Virus record (IMG/VR): IMGVR_UViG_3300020178_000066
Location: 1 to 31,885 of that record
Length of the DNA stretch: 31,885 nt
Source: a virus
Direction: 5' to 3' (one strand)
Part shown: piece after piece, positions 29,966 through 31,885 of the stretch
Layout of the letters: each line of letters opens with the position of its first letter
Numbering within the stretch: the stretch's first letter is position 1
Notes under the pieces: generated by a model
What the model saw: the letters and a program-made list of their open reading frames with translations, nothing else
The model's database searches: none
What the model was told of the DNA's origin: nothing
Translations under genes and position numbers: made by a program

Positions 29966-31120
29966 ATGCCAAGACTTAGTTTATACAGACCCGAGAAAAC
30001 AAAAGATTATTCCTTCCTAGATGGTATTGTCTACGAACAGTTTACCGTTGGAGGGACTGATTTTAATATTCACAAGTATCTTGGTCCAAAGACCACATTG
30101 GCAGATGATGCAACAGTTGAACAGCCTGTATATGATGTTGTAAAAGAAACAAACATACAAGATTTATTATTTCTTGAAAACAGAGACAGAAAGTATGATG
30201 CTGATATATACACAATCAGAGGTCATTACAACTTGCAAGATCAAGACTTTGATTTGAGTCAGTTTGGATTGTTTTTACAAAACGATACATTGTTTATGAC
30301 TATACATATTAATAGTAGTGTAAAAACACTAGGTAGAAAAATAATGCCAGGTGATGTAATAGAACTGCCGCACATGAAAGATGAATATGCTGCAAATGAT
30401 TACAACATTGCACTAAAACGATTTTATGTAATAGACGAAGTTACTAGAGCAGCAGAAGGATTTAGTCAAACTTGGTATCCGCACTTGTATAGATTACGTG
30501 CAAAACAAATACTAGATTCACAAGAATACAAAGACATACTAGATCTTCCAGCAGAAGAAGGTAGTGCAAATACGCTTAGAGATGTACTTAGTACTTACGA
30601 AAAAGAAATGCAAATAAATGAAGCTATTATAGCGCAAGCAGAAGTTGATGTTCCTCTTAGTGGATATTCTACTATACAGTTCTACACACTACAACTGTCT
30701 GATTCAGGCGAAATTGAAATTGTAAGTACTGACTATGACAGTTTATTAGCTGATGATCAGATAACAGCTGACACTGTTTTTGTTACACCTGATGGAAATG
30801 GATATCAAGGATATTTAGTTGGCGATGGTATTCCTCCAAATGGAGCACCATACGGACAAGGTATTGGGTTTCCGGGTGCACCTGAAAACGGAGACTATTT
30901 TTTAAGAATTGATTTATCTCCTAATAGATTGTTTAGATATGACGGAAATAGCTGGCGCAAAATAGAAGATGCAGTAAGAACCACACTCACACAAACAAGT
31001 GGTCGCGATACTCTAAAAGGCACGTTTATAAACAACACAACAGTAAATAGTATTAGCGGAGAAGAGGTTGTTGAAAGACAGGCTCTAAGTAAAGCTCTTA
31101 GAGCAAAGGCAGGTGACTAA
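29966..31120 (+). CDS. 14: gp14-type neck protein with C-terminal extension
   Basis: This is a 384-residue protein. The middle region, with T-N-I-Q-D-L-L-F-L-E-N near residue 63, F-G-L-F-L-Q-N-D-T-L-F near 105 and P-G-D-V-I-E-L-P near 133, follows the layout of T4 gp14 (256 residues). That layout has a similar F-G-M-Q-V...E-G-D-L-I-Y-F-P series. The C-terminal ~120 residues include a Gly/Pro-rich stretch and a W-rich unit (L-F-R-Y-D-G-N-S-W-R-K-I-E-D) like those in the gp18 insertion. I chose ATG 29966; the longer frame upstream overlaps gp13 and is unlikely. No Shine-Dalgarno is present and a late motif ends five bases before the ATG. gp15 follows with a one-base overlap. Confidence 0.78.
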   Translation: MPRLSLYRPEKTKDYSFLDGIVYEQFTVGGTDFNIHKYLGPKTTLADDATVEQPVYDVVKETNIQDLLFLENRDRKYDADIYTIRGHYNLQDQDFDLSQFGLFLQNDTLFMTIHINSSVKTLGRKIMPGDVIELPHMKDEYAANDYNIALKRFYVIDEVTRAAEGFSQTWYPHLYRLRAKQILDSQEYKDILDLPAEEGSANTLRDVLSTYEKEMQINEAIIAQAEVDVPLSGYSTIQFYTLQLSDSGEIEIVSTDYDSLLADDQITADTVFVTPDGNGYQGYLVGDGIPPNGAPYGQGIGFPGAPENGDYFLRIDLSPNRLFRYDGNSWRKIEDAVRTTLTQTSGRDTLKGTFINNTTVNSISGEEVVERQALSKALRAKAGD

Positions 31121-31885
31121 TGCAATACTTTTATGATGGACAAATACGTAGATACATTACACAGATTGTAAGAGCATTTAGTAACTTTAGCTATCGTGAC
31201 GGCGACGGTGATATCAAAGTAGTTCCGGTATTGTACGGAGATATTACAAGACAAGTTGGCAGTATTATTAGAGAAAACAGTGATAACAAACTACCAAGTG
31301 CTCCTCGAATGGGTGTGTATATTACTAGTTTGCAAATGGACAGATCGCGATTGAGTGATAGTAGTTATGTTAGTAAAATCAATCTTAGAGAAAAACAGTT
31401 TGATGAAAACACTAGTAGTTATATAGCACAACAAGCCAAGGGATATACAGTCGAACGATTGCATCCAACTCCTTACACACTGAGTGTTAATGTTGACGTA
31501 TGGTCAACTAGTACTGATCAAAAACTACAAATACTTGAACAAATTTTTATGTTATTTAATCCAGACTTAGAGTTTCAAACATCTGACAACTATGTAGATT
31601 GGACTAGTTTAAGTGCATTGTATTTAGAAGATATTAACTTTAGTAGTAGAACTATTCCTGTAGGAACGCAAGATGACATTGATGTTGCTACACTAGGATT
31701 TACAGCACCAATATACATTTCGCCACCTAGTAAAGTTAAAAAACTAGGCATTATAACAGATATTATCACAGGTGTTTACAGTCAAGATGCTGGCACCATT
31801 AGTTTAGAAGGATTTAATCCACCAACTAGTTCAGACCAAGGTGTTGCAAGTGGTGTTACTATATTACCAGATGGTACTGTTGTTA
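31120..31885 (+). CDS. 15: gp15-type tail sheath stabiliser, cut by the window end
   Basis: 255 residues are visible; the C-terminus is missing. The start, Q-Y-F-Y-D-G-Q-I-R-R-Y and A-F-S-N-F, lines up with T4 gp15, which begins with Y-F-Y-N-S-S-F-R-R-Y and L-F-S-N-I. R-L-H-P-T-P-Y, D-Q-K-L-Q-I-L-E-Q-I and F-N-P-D-L-E-F also match the order of T4 blocks Y-N-P-S-P, D-D-M-F-Q-I-V-E-Q-I and F-Q-P-H-F. In T4 gp15 (272 residues) caps the tail tube and sheath and attaches the tail to the neck. Its ATG overlaps the TAA of gp14 (TAATG) with AGG upstream, so the two are translated together. Confidence 0.87.
   Translation, partial: MQYFYDGQIRRYITQIVRAFSNFSYRDGDGDIKVVPVLYGDITRQVGSIIRENSDNKLPSAPRMGVYITSLQMDRSRLSDSSYVSKINLREKQFDENTSSYIAQQAKGYTVERLHPTPYTLSVNVDVWSTSTDQKLQILEQIFMLFNPDLEFQTSDNYVDWTSLSALYLEDINFSSRTIPVGTQDDIDVATLGFTAPIYISPPSKVKKLGIITDIITGVYSQDAGTISLEGFNPPTSSDQGVASGVTILPDGTVV

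Overview
This window looks like part of a T4-like contractile-tailed phage (myovirus) of marine type. Nearly every base is coding, genes overlap by a few bases, and the base composition is AT-rich. Recognisable T4-family proteins are UvsW, UvsX, UvsY, gp32, gp4, gp13, gp14, gp15, gp16, gp17, gp18 and gp19. The style resembles the marine cyanophage/pelagiphage branch: a short UvsY, a Pro/Ala-rich gp32 tail, an enlarged sheath and a large sugar-gene cluster. No photosynthesis genes, tRNAs, insertion sequences or CRISPR arrays are visible, so the host cannot be named. Family assignments rest on recognised motifs and remembered families; no database search was run.

Layout from left to right. (1) 1-4032, minus strand: a cut cupin gene, a 2OG-Fe(II) oxygenase-like gene, a conserved unknown, the UvsW helicase and a 389-residue unknown behind its own sigma70-like promoter. 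(2) 4050-12714: a carbohydrate cluster with three GT-A-type and three GT-B-like/capsule-type proteins, a sugar nucleotidyltransferase-cupin fusion, a nucleotide-sugar dehydrogenase, a nucleotide-sugar epimerase/decarboxylase and two FkbM-type methyltransferases. It runs on the minus strand except for one GT gene (4936-5754) that is flipped. (3) 12711-15598: UvsY, a small acidic protein, UvsX and gp32, upstream of and apparently co-transcribed with the sugar genes. (4) 15743-29929: a minus-strand virion and packaging block, in transcription order gp13, SGNH protein, NMP-kinase-like, gp18, gp19, tube-like protein, unknown, gp4, sulfotransferase, gp16, two virion-type proteins, gp17 and a large structural protein. 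(5) 29966-31885, plus strand: gp14 and gp15 (cut by the window end), divergent from gp13.

How it works together. gp32, UvsX, UvsY and UvsW form the recombination-dependent replication set. gp16/gp17 package DNA, gp4 and gp13/gp14 finish the head and neck, and gp15/gp18/gp19 build the tail. The sugar genes could make and transfer an activated sugar to a glycan on the virion or host surface; that role is inference.

Regulation is unusually readable. An NATAAATA-like late-promoter motif precedes almost every structural transcription unit, and three sigma70-like promoters precede gp32, the 389-residue gene and the kinase. In six cases the promoter sits only 4-7 bases before a start codon that lacks a ribosome-binding site, which predicts leaderless mRNAs. 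Other notable points are an A9 run joining two glycosyltransferase reading frames, palindromic divergent late promoters, a sheath with an insertion of about 570 residues, and a sulfotransferase inside the packaging operon.
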